In this document: positions 45,464 to 54,522 of the stretch, piece after piece
Position numbering within the stretch: the first letter of the stretch is position 1
Layout of the letters: each line of letters opens with the position of its first letter
Assembly (NCBI RefSeq): GCF_016807805.1
Contig: NZ_CP063362.1
Location: 3,700,501-3,764,500, forward strand
Source of the DNA: Xanthobacter dioxanivorans
GTDB taxonomy: Bacteria > Pseudomonadota > Alphaproteobacteria > Rhizobiales > Xanthobacteraceae
DNA: 64,000 nt
Direction of reading: 5' to 3'
Position numbers and translations under genes: made by a program
The notes under the pieces: model-generated
The model's input: only the letters and a program-made list of their open reading frames with translations
Told to the model about the DNA's origin: nothing
Databases searched by the model: none

Positions 45464-46765
45464 TCAGAGGGCGGCGGCGCGGCTGCGCGGTTTGCTGACG
45501 GGCGGAGCGTCCTCGTCCTCGCCCTCGTCTCCCTCCAGCCCGGCATCGGCCGTCGCATGCGTGGCGACCGGTTCCGGCGGTGCTTCGGCGTCGAGCAGTG
45601 TGCGGATGCGGCCGGCAAGGCCGTCGGCAGATCCGTCCACCAGAGCGGGGATCGGCGAGGCCGCCCCTTCGAGGCGCGCCGTGAGCGCCACCAGACGCGC
45701 CGCGACATCGCTCACGCTGTCACGCAAGGCCTCCAGCCCCTCGGCCGCGAGGCGAGGTGCCGGCGCCCCGCTTGCTTCGCGGCCCGGGCGACGCATGGCG
45801 TCCTCCATCAGGGCATGATCGGCGCGCAGCATGTGCAGCGTGTCGGCGAGGCGGCGGTTCTCCGCCTCGGCGGCGGCGAACTCGGTGGCCCGGCGCTGCT
45901 CGAAGGCGTGCACGACGGCCCGGTTCGCGTCGAGATCGGCTTCGGCGACGGCGAGGGCCGAGGCGAGCCGGTCCCGCTCGGCTTCGAGGCCGGCGATGGC
46001 TTCCCGCCGCTCGTCGCTCTCCTTCCCCCTATGTGCAAGGGCGGACTGGATTTCGGCGAGGTCGGTGGTGAGACGGGTCGCCACCTCGGCCGCCGTGATC
46101 CGGGCCTTGGATGCGGCCAGGCGTTCCGCCTCCAGGGTGGCGGTGGTCTCTTCGAGCCGTTGCGTGGTCGCAGCGAGATTGGCGCGGAGCGCCGCCACAT
46201 CGCTCTCCAGAGCCGTGATGCGGGCGCGTTCGGTGACGAGGGTGGCCTCGCGCGTCGCCAGCGTGGCGGCGAGCTCGCGGGACTGCGCATCGAGGGTCCG
46301 GTGGGCCTCTTCGAGCGCGGCGAGGGCGCTGAGGCGGCCGGCGAGGTCCTCTTCCACCCGCGCAAGGGTGGCGGTGCGATCTGCCAGCTGGTCCTGCACC
46401 TCGCCGAGCAGCACATCCCGTTCGGCGCTGGTGCCGGTGAGGAAATCATGCCGCTCCTGAAGGGCCTTGAGCGCGCCCTCCAGGTCGAAGATCCTCTGAC
46501 GCTGGGTTTCGATCGCCGCGGCGTGGGACACGATGGTCTCGCGCATCGCGTCGGTCTGAAGCTCCAGGCGCCGCTGGTTGAGGGCGAAGAAGGCCCGCTG
46601 CTGGTCCTTATCCGCCTGCACTTCGAAGACGGAGATGGGGACGGCGGCTTCCACGCGCTTCGTGGTGAGCCGGACGGCGCGGTGCCACACGGCGGGCAGC
46701 ACCAGCAGGGCCACCAGCGTCGCGATCAGCACGCCCAACGTGAAATACATGATCTGTTCGATCAC
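45464..46765 (-). CDS. Membrane-anchored coiled-coil protein
   Basis: A 433-residue protein with one N-terminal membrane helix (IMYFTLGVLIATLVALLVLPAVW) and then about 300 residues of heptad-rich alpha-helix (QRQRIFDLEGALKALQERHD through EAENRRLADTLHML). An acidic tail (EGDEGEDEDAPP) ends it. I start at GTG 46765 because VIEQIMYF matches the usual opening of such proteins; 46750 (ATG) and 46837 are alternatives. It probably has a structural envelope or cell-division-related role, but no function is established. Confidence 0.7.
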   Translation of the reverse strand: MIEQIMYFTLGVLIATLVALLVLPAVWHRAVRLTTKRVEAAVPISVFEVQADKDQQRAFFALNQRRLELQTDAMRETIVSHAAAIETQRQRIFDLEGALKALQERHDFLTGTSAERDVLLGEVQDQLADRTATLARVEEDLAGRLSALAALEEAHRTLDAQSRELAATLATREATLVTERARITALESDVAALRANLAATTQRLEETTATLEAERLAASKARITAAEVATRLTTDLAEIQSALAHRGKESDERREAIAGLEAERDRLASALAVAEADLDANRAVVHAFEQRRATEFAAAEAENRRLADTLHMLRADHALMEDAMRRPGREASGAPAPRLAAEGLEALRDSVSDVAARLVALTARLEGAASPIPALVDGSADGLAGRIRTLLDAEAPPEPVATHATADAGLEGDEGEDEDAPPVSKPRSRAAAL

Positions 46766-47024
46766 GCGCGCACTCGCCCTTCGCCTTGAGCCGGTCCGGC
46801 TGGCCCGCCCTTTCGGACGGTGCGGCAGGGCCGTCACCCGTTCCCGTTCGCCCTCCGCAGGCGGTCGGCGCCGAACTGATTCCGGAACCCCCGCGCTGCG
46901 GCATTCGTCTCATTCATGCCATGGCCGGGACGCCGCCGCCAGCGGCGCCGCGCAGACCGAGCCGCGTACGCCGGGCGCGGGCGCAAAGCCGGTACCGTGA
47001 TCCCGCCCTCGTGGAACGTTCCGT

Positions 47025-47689
47025 TCAGAAGGGGTTCCAGGTGGGGCTGGGCGTGAACTTGAGATAGCCCAGATTGGCGCCGAGCCGCACCCCCACGCCC
47101 GAGCGGATGGGCACCACCACGATTCCATCGGCGCCCAGCGCGGTCATGCCGAAGCCGGCAACCAGATAGGCCGAGCCGGAAATGCCCCGAAGCGGCGGAA
47201 GATGTCCTCCACGCTGCGCATGTTGTAGACGAGAATCATGGTGCGGGCGCCGTCGCCGCCGAAGTCCCAGCCCACCGAGGGACCCTGCCAGTAGATCTTC
47301 AGGTCGCCGGCATTGCGGGTGTAGAGCACGCCCTCGCCGTAGCGCAGCCCGCCGATGAAGGCGCCCGCGCCCTCCTGGCCGAGGATGTAGCCGTTGGGCT
47401 GGCCCCACTGGCTCACCGCCTTCTCGATGGAAAGGGCGAGGCCGCGCGAGACGCTGCCGAAGAAGGAGTGTCCCTTACTGACCAGCTCGTTGGTGGAATA
47501 GTTCTGCGGCGGGGCGCCCTGGGCGCCTTGGGCATGGGCCGGCGCTCCGGCGAACAGGGCGGCGAGGCCGAGGACGAGGCCTGCGAGCCCCAGCGCCAGG
47601 CGTTGCAACACGGATCGCCGGGACAAGGCCGACGAGACGCTGGCGCCCGGGAAGCGCGCGGTCTTGGGGAAGCTCGAAGAAAATCGCAT
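47025..47689 (-). CDS. DUF1134 (EipA-like) envelope protein, one frameshift
   Basis: The protein opens with a signal-like segment (LALGLAGLVLGLAALFAGAPAHAQ) and continues with the DUF1134 pattern (HSFFGSVSRGLALSIEKAVSQWGQPNGYILG, GAFIGGLRYGEGVLYTR). DUF1134 includes the Brucella envelope-integrity protein EipA. After NMRSVEDIFRRFG the frame breaks at the CCCC run 47185-47188. One extra base restores ISGSAYLVAGFGMTALGADG and the ending LKFTPSPTWNPF, giving 221 residues. As written, the original frame leaves the family sequence at the break. Confidence 0.75.
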
Positions 47690-47856
47690 GGCTGGATCTC
47701 GCGGTGGGCTTCGACGGCGGGGCTTCGACGGGGCGGGGATGGGCAGCAACGAATCGCTGCGATTATGGCCATCACTATGACACCGGAAAGGCGCGCAGCA
47801 GCTTGTGCCGGCGCGTTGCGCGGCAATCACCATCATGGTTGCGGAATTATTCAGGC

Positions 47857-48693
47857 TCAGCTCGCCGCGGCGTGGAACGACCGGTGTCCCGCACCCCAGG
47901 CGACGAAGCCGCGGACCTTGAAGCCGGCTTCCGCGTGACCGTAGGTGAGGGGGCTCCCGTCGGGCCGCGTCACGCGGCCGCCCGCTGCCACAACGAGGGC
48001 GTGGCCGGCGGCGCTGTCCCATTCCATCACCGTTCCGAGGCGGGGATAAAGATCCACCTTGCCCTCGGCGAGGAGGCCGAACTTGAGGGCCGAGCCCGCC
48101 GGGATCCGTTCGGCCACCTCGTAGCGCTCGATGAGCGCGTCGGTGGCGGGATCGCCGTGCGAGCGGCTCGCGGCCACCACGATGGGGCCGTTCGGCACCG
48201 TGCGGCAGGCGATGGGCGTCCAGTCCTGCGCATCGACGGCGGCGCCGGGGGCGCGGATGGCGCGGAAGGCCGCCCCCGGCCGCCCGGCGAACAGCAATGC
48301 CCGGGCCGGGGCATAGACGACGCCGAGCACCGGCGTGCCGTCCTCCACCAACGCGATGTTCACCGTATACTCGCCGTTGCCGGAGATGAATTCGCGGGTG
48401 CCGTCGAGGGGATCCACCAGCAGGAAGCGGTTGCCGCAGGTGACGCTGGCGCCGGCCGCCATGGCTTCCTCCGCCACCACCGGCACCCCCGGCAGGAGAT
48501 GGGCGAGGGCGGCGCAGATGATGGCCTCGGCGGCGTGGTCCGCCTCCGTCACCGGGCTCGCATCGGCCTTGCGGCTGTGGGAAATGCCCTCGGCCTCGAT
48601 GCGGCGGATGGCGACGCCCGCCGCAAGGGCCGCCTCGGCGAACCCCGCCAGCAGAGCGGCATCGGTGGGTGCGGGCGCGCGGGAGAGGGTCAT
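47857..48693 (-). CDS. cysQ: 3'(2'),5'-bisphosphate nucleotidase CysQ
   Basis: A 278-residue inositol-monophosphatase-family enzyme that removes phosphate from PAP(S), a by-product of sulfate assimilation. Metal-binding motifs: the first acid in VVAEEA, then LLVDPLDGTREFI, and WDSAAGHALVVAAGG near the C-terminus. It is divergent from aat. cysE is 17 kb away, so no sulfur cluster is implied. Confidence 0.93.
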   Translation of the reverse strand: MTLSRAPAPTDAALLAGFAEAALAAGVAIRRIEAEGISHSRKADASPVTEADHAAEAIICAALAHLLPGVPVVAEEAMAAGASVTCGNRFLLVDPLDGTREFISGNGEYTVNIALVEDGTPVLGVVYAPARALLFAGRPGAAFRAIRAPGAAVDAQDWTPIACRTVPNGPIVVAASRSHGDPATDALIERYEVAERIPAGSALKFGLLAEGKVDLYPRLGTVMEWDSAAGHALVVAAGGRVTRPDGSPLTYGHAEAGFKVRGFVAWGAGHRSFHAAAS

Positions 48694-48902
48694 GGCGGGG
48701 ACTTCGCGTGAAGGACGGATGCGCCGTGTCTAGAGTGCGATCCGTCCGGGTGGAAGTGGAATCGCGCCCGTCCGGGCGCCGGCCCCGCCCGGGGCGGGCG
48801 AGGGATGCGCCGCTCGGGCCGGATCGCACCCGAAGCGGGCAGAAGCCGCGCCGCGGAGGTGCGGTGCCACACGGACGCTCGATTTGCTGCTACTCTTTCC
48901 GC

Positions 48903-49578
48903 ATGAGCCGGCTGAGCGACCAGATCGTCGAGATCACCCCGAGGTGCTGCTGAAGGCCTATGCCTGCGGCATCTTCCCCATGGCCGAGAGCGCCGACGAC
49001 CCCGGCCTCTACTGGATCGAGCCCGAGCGGCGGGGCATCATCCCCTCGACGGCTTTCGCATTTCCTCGCGCCTCGCCCGGACGGTGCGCTCCGACAAGTT
49101 CGAAATCCGCGTGGACTACGACTTCGACGCGGTTCTGGACGGCTGCGCCGAGCCGCAGGACGGCCGTGAGAAGACCTGGATCAACGACCGCATCCGCAAG
49201 CTCTACGGCGAGCTCTTCGTCCGCGGCCGCTGCCACACGGTCGAGGCCTGGCACGATGGCCGCCTGGTGGGCGGTCTCTACGGGGTGAGGCTCGGCGCCG
49301 CCTTCTTCGGCGAGAGCATGTTCCACCGCGAGCGCGACGCCTCGAAGGTGGCCCTCGTCCACCTCGTGGGCCGGCTGATCGCCGGCGGCTTCCGCCTGCT
49401 CGACACCCAGTTCGTCACCAGCCACCTGAAGACCTTCGGCGCCATCGAGGTGTCACGGCGCCAGTATCACCGCCTGCTCGACCACGCGCTCCAGGCGGAG
49501 GCGGATTTCTATCACTGGCCGGCGGGGCGGGCGGTGACCGGGGCGGCCGCTTTGCAGCCGATCAGCCACACGTCGTAA
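48903..49578 (+). CDS. aat: Leucyl/phenylalanyl-tRNA-protein transferase, two frameshifts
   Basis: Aat adds Leu or Phe to proteins with N-terminal Arg/Lys, marking them for ClpAP degradation. Family segments are spread over three frames: VVEIT-like QIVEITP (48903 on), [31 protein letters not shown], and [22 protein letters not shown] with [40 protein letters not shown]. Adding one C to each CCCC run at 48937-48940 and 49042-49045 gives a 225-residue protein of normal length. Its end overlaps the convergent DUF2155 gene by 67 bp. Confidence 0.85.
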
Positions 49579-50131
49579 ATGGGGTGCTCCACCGCATGCA
49601 ACCCCGGGCTGGAGGCGAACATCCAGCCGGTGAAGATGCGTTTGGCCTGACCCTGCAGCGTCACTTCGTTCACCTCGGCGAAGGAGGTGGTGTTCTGCGT
49701 CTCGGTGGCGGGACGCGTGTAGCACACGCGCGGCGTCACCTGCAGCGCGCCGAACTGGGCGGTCTCGCCCATGGCCACGTCGAAGGTGGTGGTGCGGCCG
49801 GTGATCTTGTCGAGCCCGGCAAAGACCGCAAAGGCGTTGGGGATCTTCTGCGTCGGCGGCTGCACCACCATCACGTCGCCGCCCTCGTCCGGCTTCGGCT
49901 GCTGGGCCGCGCCGGGGGCTGCGGGGGCCGGCGGAACCGGCGGGGGCGTGCCGGTGCCCGGCGGGCGCGCTGCGCCGGGCGGCGGCCGCTGCGGCGCCGT
50001 GGCTCCGGGTGGGGGAGGGGCATCTGCTCGATCACGCCGCGCCCTTGCCCGATCGTCTGCGCGACCGCCTGCGGGGCCCAGCCGGCGGCGAGGGCCAGGG
50101 CGAGAAGCGGAACGGTGCGGATGGCGCGCAT
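49512..50131 (-). CDS. DUF2155 exported protein, one frameshift
   Basis: The protein begins with a signal peptide ([20 protein letters not shown]) and a proline-rich linker and ends with the DUF2155 domain ([65 protein letters not shown]). The linker breaks at the GGGGG run 50011-50015; adding one base joins both parts into 206 residues. Members are predicted periplasmic proteins of unknown function, often beside aat as here. Confidence 0.8.
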
Positions 50132-50250
50132 CAACTCATCAACCTGTGGGGAAGGGGCGGCCGGTCCGGGCCGCCTCCGGCGCGCGATCGGCGCGTGCCT
50201 GCCCTTCAGACCGCCTGAATCGGGCGGTGGCAAGGCGGCGCGGAACCGCG

Positions 50251-50661
50251 CTATTCGCCGGGGGTCCAGGCCTTGTAGTCGCCGGTGACGCGGGGACGAA
50301 GCCCGCCCGCCAGCACGGAGCCCTTCGGCCGGTAGGCGCCGGGCGTGCCGGTCATGTTGCGGCGATGCGGCTTCTGCCAGGAGAAGGCCGCGTAGTTTTC
50401 GTCGGTCGGCGGCGTATCCACGCGGTGATGCATCCAGCCCCACCAGCCGGGCGGGATGGTGGTGGCCTCCGCGTAGCCGGGATAGATGACCCAGCGGCGC
50501 TCGAAGCCGAGCGTGGGGTCGATCTTGCCGCCCTTGGTGCGGAAATAGCGGTTGCCGAACTCGTCCTCGCCCACGAACTCGCCGAACCGCTTGGTCCACC
50601 ACATGGTGCCCACGGTCTGCTTGTTCCACCAGGTGAAGATGTAGAGCAGGAAATTCTTCAC
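50251..50661 (-). CDS. NDUFA12-like complex I accessory protein
   Basis: A 136-residue protein of the NDUFA12/B17.2 family (WWNKQTVGTMWWTKRFGEFVGEDEFGNRYFR), a supernumerary complex I subunit or assembly factor in alphaproteobacteria. I start at GTG 50661 because VKNFLLYIFTWW matches family starts; an ATG at 50694 is possible. It is followed by the DUF2155 gene on the same strand. Confidence 0.9.
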   Translation of the reverse strand: MKNFLLYIFTWWNKQTVGTMWWTKRFGEFVGEDEFGNRYFRTKGGKIDPTLGFERRWVIYPGYAEATTIPPGWWGWMHHRVDTPPTDENYAAFSWQKPHRRNMTGTPGAYRPKGSVLAGGLRPRVTGDYKAWTPGE

Positions 50662-50742
50662 GGCTCGCGCCCCGTTCAAATTCGGCCGGACCATGCCATC
50701 TGGCCAACGGCCTGTCCACCGCCGCGCAGGGGCCCGCCGCGT

Positions 50743-51840
50743 TTATGGCAGGAACAGCAGCAGCACATAGACGCAGAACACGATGAGATGCACCGCGCCG
50801 TTGAGCGCATTGGTCTTGCCGGTGCCGAAGGAGAGGATGGACAGGACGAAGGTGAGCAGCAGCAGCGTGCGGTCCTCGTTGTCGAGGCCGAGCACCATGG
50901 GTCGTCCGATCAGCACGCTGATGACGGCCATGGCCGGGATGGTCAGGGCTATTGTGGCGAGGGCCGAGCCCAGCGCGATGTTGAGGGAGTGCTGAAGATG
51001 GTTCCGCGCCGCCGCGCGCACCGCGCTGATGCCTTCGGGCAGCAGCAGGAGCAGGGCCACGAGGGCGCCTGTCACAGCGTCCGGGTCCTCGAGCGCGAAC
51101 TGGCCGAGGAAGTCCTCGAACGCCGAGGCCACGTGCCGGGACAGCGCCACCACCGCCACGAGGGACACGAGCAGCATGGCGAGCGCCACGAGGAACGGCG
51201 CCGTCGCGGGCGGGGCTTCGGCGTGCCCCTCGGGCTGGCTGCCAAAATGCTCCCGGTGCCGCACCGTCTGCATGTAGAGGAAGGCGGCGTAGAGCGACAG
51301 GGCGATGAACGACATGTAGAGCAGCTGCACCGTCGAGAACGCGCCGGAGGCGCCCTCCCGGGTCTCGCTCGGCAGGATCAGCAGCATCACCCCGAGCGCG
51401 ATCATCACCGACAGGTAGCCGGACACGCCCTGCTGCTGGATGGTCTGCTCACGGTGCTTCAGGCTGCCGAGCAGGAGGCACAGGCCAACGATGCCAGTGT
51501 TCACGATCATCAGCACCGAAAGCACCGATTCGCGCGCCAGGGTCGGATTGTTGTCCTTGTTGAGCATCATGGAGGCGATCACGGACACCTCGATGACGGT
51601 CACGGACAAGGTGAGAAGCAGCGTGCCGAACGGCTGGCCCAGCCGCGCCGCCACCACGTCGGCGTGGGAGACGGTGCAGAAGGCCGCGGCGGCGAGCAGC
51701 ATCACCGAGAAAAACGCCAGGGCGTCGGCCGCCAGCCCCTTGTGGCCGGGCGAGAGCTCCGGCCTGAGCAGGAACAGGCCCGCGAGCAGCAGGGCTGCCA
51801 TCGGCAGGATATAGGTGGTCAGCCCCGGCCGGTTTCCCTT
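50743..51840 (-). CDS. chaA: Calcium/sodium:proton antiporter ChaA-like
   Basis: A 365-residue cation/proton antiporter with about eleven hydrophobic segments. Two conserved CaCA-type acidic loops are visible: SVTVIEVSVIASMML and LLPEGISAVRAA. I start at GTG 51840 after AGAGGGAAG; the open frame reaches a TTG at 51870. It exports Ca2+ or Na+/K+ at alkaline pH in related bacteria. Confidence 0.88.
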   Translation of the reverse strand, partial: KGNRPGLTTYILPMAALLLAGLFLLRPELSPGHKGLAADALAFFSVMLLAAAAFCTVSHADVVAARLGQPFGTLLLTLSVTVIEVSVIASMMLNKDNNPTLARESVLSVLMIVNTGIVGLCLLLGSLKHREQTIQQQGVSGYLSVMIALGVMLLILPSETREGASGAFSTVQLLYMSFIALSLYAAFLYMQTVRHREHFGSQPEGHAEAPPATAPFLVALAMLLVSLVAVVALSRHVASAFEDFLGQFALEDPDAVTGALVALLLLLPEGISAVRAAARNHLQHSLNIALGSALATIALTIPAMAVISVLIGRPMVLGLDNEDRTLLLLTFVLSILSFGTGKTNALNGAVHLIVFCVYVLLLFLP

Positions 51841-52098
51841 CACGCCAAGCTTCCCTCTCAGGCTGCCCAATTATGCCGCTGCGCACGGGCTGTCCCATAT
51901 CCGGGTCGGGCCGGCAAGGCGGTACCATGCCTCACCGAACCGAAGGGGCGCCGGCACCATTCCCGCGCTGAGCCGGGCCCTGTCGTGAAGCGCGGGGTGG
52001 GGGCCTTGCCTGGAAGAGGCGGCCCGACCGTCCTCTCCCGGACGGGCCGGGGCGGGACGAGGGGTGACTTCAGGCCGGACCAGGGTGCGCCGCCGTCT

Positions 52099-53091
52099 CT
52101 AAAGCGAAATCACCGCCCCCTTCGCCTTGCGCTCGGCCAGCAGGCAGAAATAGACCGATGCCAGCGTCGCCCCTGCAAGCGCCGTGACCTCCGCGTGATC
52201 ATAGGGCGGGGAGACTTCCACCACGTCGAAGCCCTTGAGGTCGAGCCCGCCGAGGCGGCGCAGGCAGGAGATGACCTCGCGCGTTGAGAGGCCGCCGCAC
52301 ACCGGCGTGCCCGTGCCCGGCGCGAAGGCGGGGTCCAGGGCGTCGATGTCGAAGGAAAGATAGACCGGCGCATCGCCCACGCGCTCGGCGATGCGGGTGG
52401 CGACGGCCGCCGGCCCGAGCTCTCCTGCGGTGAGGGCGTCGATGATCTCGATGCCGCAGGTCTGCGGCGCATGGGTGCGGATGCCCACCTGGACCGAGCG
52501 GTCGACCCGGATCAGCCCGTCCTTCACCGCGCGGGTGATCATGGTGCCGTGGTCCACCCGCTCGCCGCCGTCGTCCCACGTGTCCTGGTGGGCGTCGAAC
52601 TGCACCAGGGCCACCGGCCCGCCGAGGCGGGCGGTGAGGGCGCGCAGGACCGGATAGGTGAGGAAATGGTCGCCGCCCAGGGTCACGAGGTGGGTGCCGC
52701 GCGCGTAGTGGGCCGCCGCCTGCGCCGTGATGGCGCCAGGGATTCCCGCCGGCAGGCCGTAGTCGAACACGCAGTCGCCGCCGTCGGCCACGTCCAGCGC
52801 CTCGAAGGGGTCGAAGCCGAAGGGATAGAAGGGATCGCCGTCGAGGATCGAGGAGGCGGCGCGGATGGCCCGCGGTCCGAAGCGCGTGCCCGGCCGGTTG
52901 GACACCGCCACGTCGAGGGGCACGCCCCACACCACCGCCTCCGCCCCGCCGCCGTCACGCGCATACCGCCGCCGCAGGAAGGAGGTGACCCCGGAATAGT
53001 TCGGCTCGGTGGACTGGCCGTGCCGGAATCGGGCATCCAGCGCGCGGTCCACGGGACGGGGCAGATGCGGGTCGGACGGCTGCTCGGCCAT
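52099..53091 (-). CDS. speB: Agmatinase/arginase-family (ureohydrolase) enzyme
   Basis: A 330-residue ureohydrolase. Binuclear manganese motifs: GGDHFLTYP, FDAHQDTWDD (DAHxD), and SFDIDALDPAFAPGTGTP (DxDxxDP). These enzymes release urea from agmatine, arginine or related guanidino compounds. The ATG at 53091 follows GAGGAGG. The upstream extension to 53298 overlaps the divergent diguanylate cyclase promoter and is not used. The exact substrate is uncertain. Confidence 0.9.
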   Translation of the reverse strand: MAEQPSDPHLPRPVDRALDARFRHGQSTEPNYSGVTSFLRRRYARDGGGAEAVVWGVPLDVAVSNRPGTRFGPRAIRAASSILDGDPFYPFGFDPFEALDVADGGDCVFDYGLPAGIPGAITAQAAAHYARGTHLVTLGGDHFLTYPVLRALTARLGGPVALVQFDAHQDTWDDGGERVDHGTMITRAVKDGLIRVDRSVQVGIRTHAPQTCGIEIIDALTAGELGPAAVATRIAERVGDAPVYLSFDIDALDPAFAPGTGTPVCGGLSTREVISCLRRLGGLDLKGFDVVEVSPPYDHAEVTALAGATLASVYFCLLAERKAKGAVISL

Positions 53092-53296
53092 GAAGCCTCC
53101 TCGAGGTTGCGCGACGGTGCGCATCATAGCGGTCCCGGCCGATGGCGTCATTGCTGCGCCACAGTCTCGTCCTTGGTTACAAAGCGCACGATGATTGAGC
53201 GGAATCGAAACGATGTTGCCGCTTGAGGTGCACACGTAATTGGTGCAGGAGTGGCGCGCCGATTGCAGTGCGTGCACGCAGGGGCGGGGCTCTTCC

Positions 53297-54499
53297 ATGC
53301 AGTTTCATGTCCAGACCATGCTTGGGATTTCGGCGCTGGTCGGCGTGATGCTGGCGTCCATGCAACTTTTGGCTGCCGTGCGGTTGCGGGCGTCCCCGCT
53401 CGCCTTCTGGGGCCTGTCCAATCTCGCCTTGTCGGGCGGCTGCCTGGCCATCGCCGCCCGGCCGAGCATTGGCTTGCCCGTGAGCGCGCTGGCGGGCAAC
53501 GGGCTCGTCTTCCTGGGCATGGGGCTGCTGTTCAGCGGAATCCGCACGTTCGACGACCGCCCGGCCCATGTGACGTGGGTGCTTGCCAGCGCCGTCGCGG
53601 GCGCGTTGGCGCTCGGCGTATCTCTGGCCTTCGGCGACAACGCGCCCGACCGCGTCAGCATCGCCTCCCTCATCGTTGCCGCCTGGGCCGGACTTTCCGC
53701 CGTGGCGCTGCTGGAGAGCTCCGGCTCCGGGCCGGTGATGTCCCGCCTGCCCGCCGGCCTGCTGATGGCGGGGATCGCGTCGATCTTCCTTTTGCGCGGG
53801 ATCGCCGCGCAGTTCGGCTATGGCGGCGCCCTGCATCCGCTCGATACGCCGGCCGAGCACGGCACGCTGGTCGTGAGCCTCGGCCTCGCCGTGGCCTGGA
53901 GCTTCGGCAGCCTGTTCATGGTGCTGGAGCGTCTCGCCTCCGTGGACGACCTCACCGGCCTGCTCAACCGGCGCGCCACACTTCAGCGGGCGGTGCATTT
54001 CCTCGGCGTGGCGAAGGCCCGGCGCATTCCCCTTTCGGTGCTGCTGGCCGACCTCGACCATTTCAAGTCGGTGAACGACCGTTTCGGCCACGAGACCGGC
54101 GACGCCGTCCTGCGGCATTTCGCCCTGCTCATGCCGGGGGCTGTGCGCCCGTCTGACATCGTGGGCCGATATGGCGGCGAGGAATTCTGCATCGTCCTGC
54201 CCGGCGCGGACGAGAAGGGCGCGCATCTGACCGCCGAGCGGCTGCGGGCGCTGGCGGAAGAATGCCTCGTTCGGGTCGAGGGGCGCGATACCAGGGTCAC
54301 CCTCTCCGTCGGCGCCGCCACCTTCCTGCCCAGCGGGCCGGACCTCGCGGACGTTTCAGAGCTCATCAACACGGCCGACGGCGCGCTTTATGCGGCCAAG
54401 GCATCGGGCCGCAACTGCGTTGTCAGCGCGCGCCAGAATGCCCTGCGGGTCACCGGCGCCCGGCCCGGGCCCCGCATCGCCGCAGGCCCCGCCGCCTGA
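53297..54499 (+). CDS. Membrane-bound diguanylate cyclase
   Basis: A 400-residue c-di-GMP synthase. The N-terminal 210 residues form about six membrane helices of unknown sensory role. The C-terminal GGDEF domain starts near DDLTGLLNRRA (217), with the active-site GGEEF at 293-297 and an intact product-inhibition I-site RPSD at 284-287, five residues before it. It therefore should be active and feedback-inhibited. It converges on the anti-sigma factor gene. Confidence 0.93.
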   Translation: MQFHVQTMLGISALVGVMLASMQLLAAVRLRASPLAFWGLSNLALSGGCLAIAARPSIGLPVSALAGNGLVFLGMGLLFSGIRTFDDRPAHVTWVLASAVAGALALGVSLAFGDNAPDRVSIASLIVAAWAGLSAVALLESSGSGPVMSRLPAGLLMAGIASIFLLRGIAAQFGYGGALHPLDTPAEHGTLVVSLGLAVAWSFGSLFMVLERLASVDDLTGLLNRRATLQRAVHFLGVAKARRIPLSVLLADLDHFKSVNDRFGHETGDAVLRHFALLMPGAVRPSDIVGRYGGEEFCIVLPGADEKGAHLTAERLRALAEECLVRVEGRDTRVTLSVGAATFLPSGPDLADVSELINTADGALYAAKASGRNCVVSARQNALRVTGARPGPRIAAGPAA

Positions 54500-54522
54500 G
54501 GCGGCACGGGGCGCGGCGCGCC

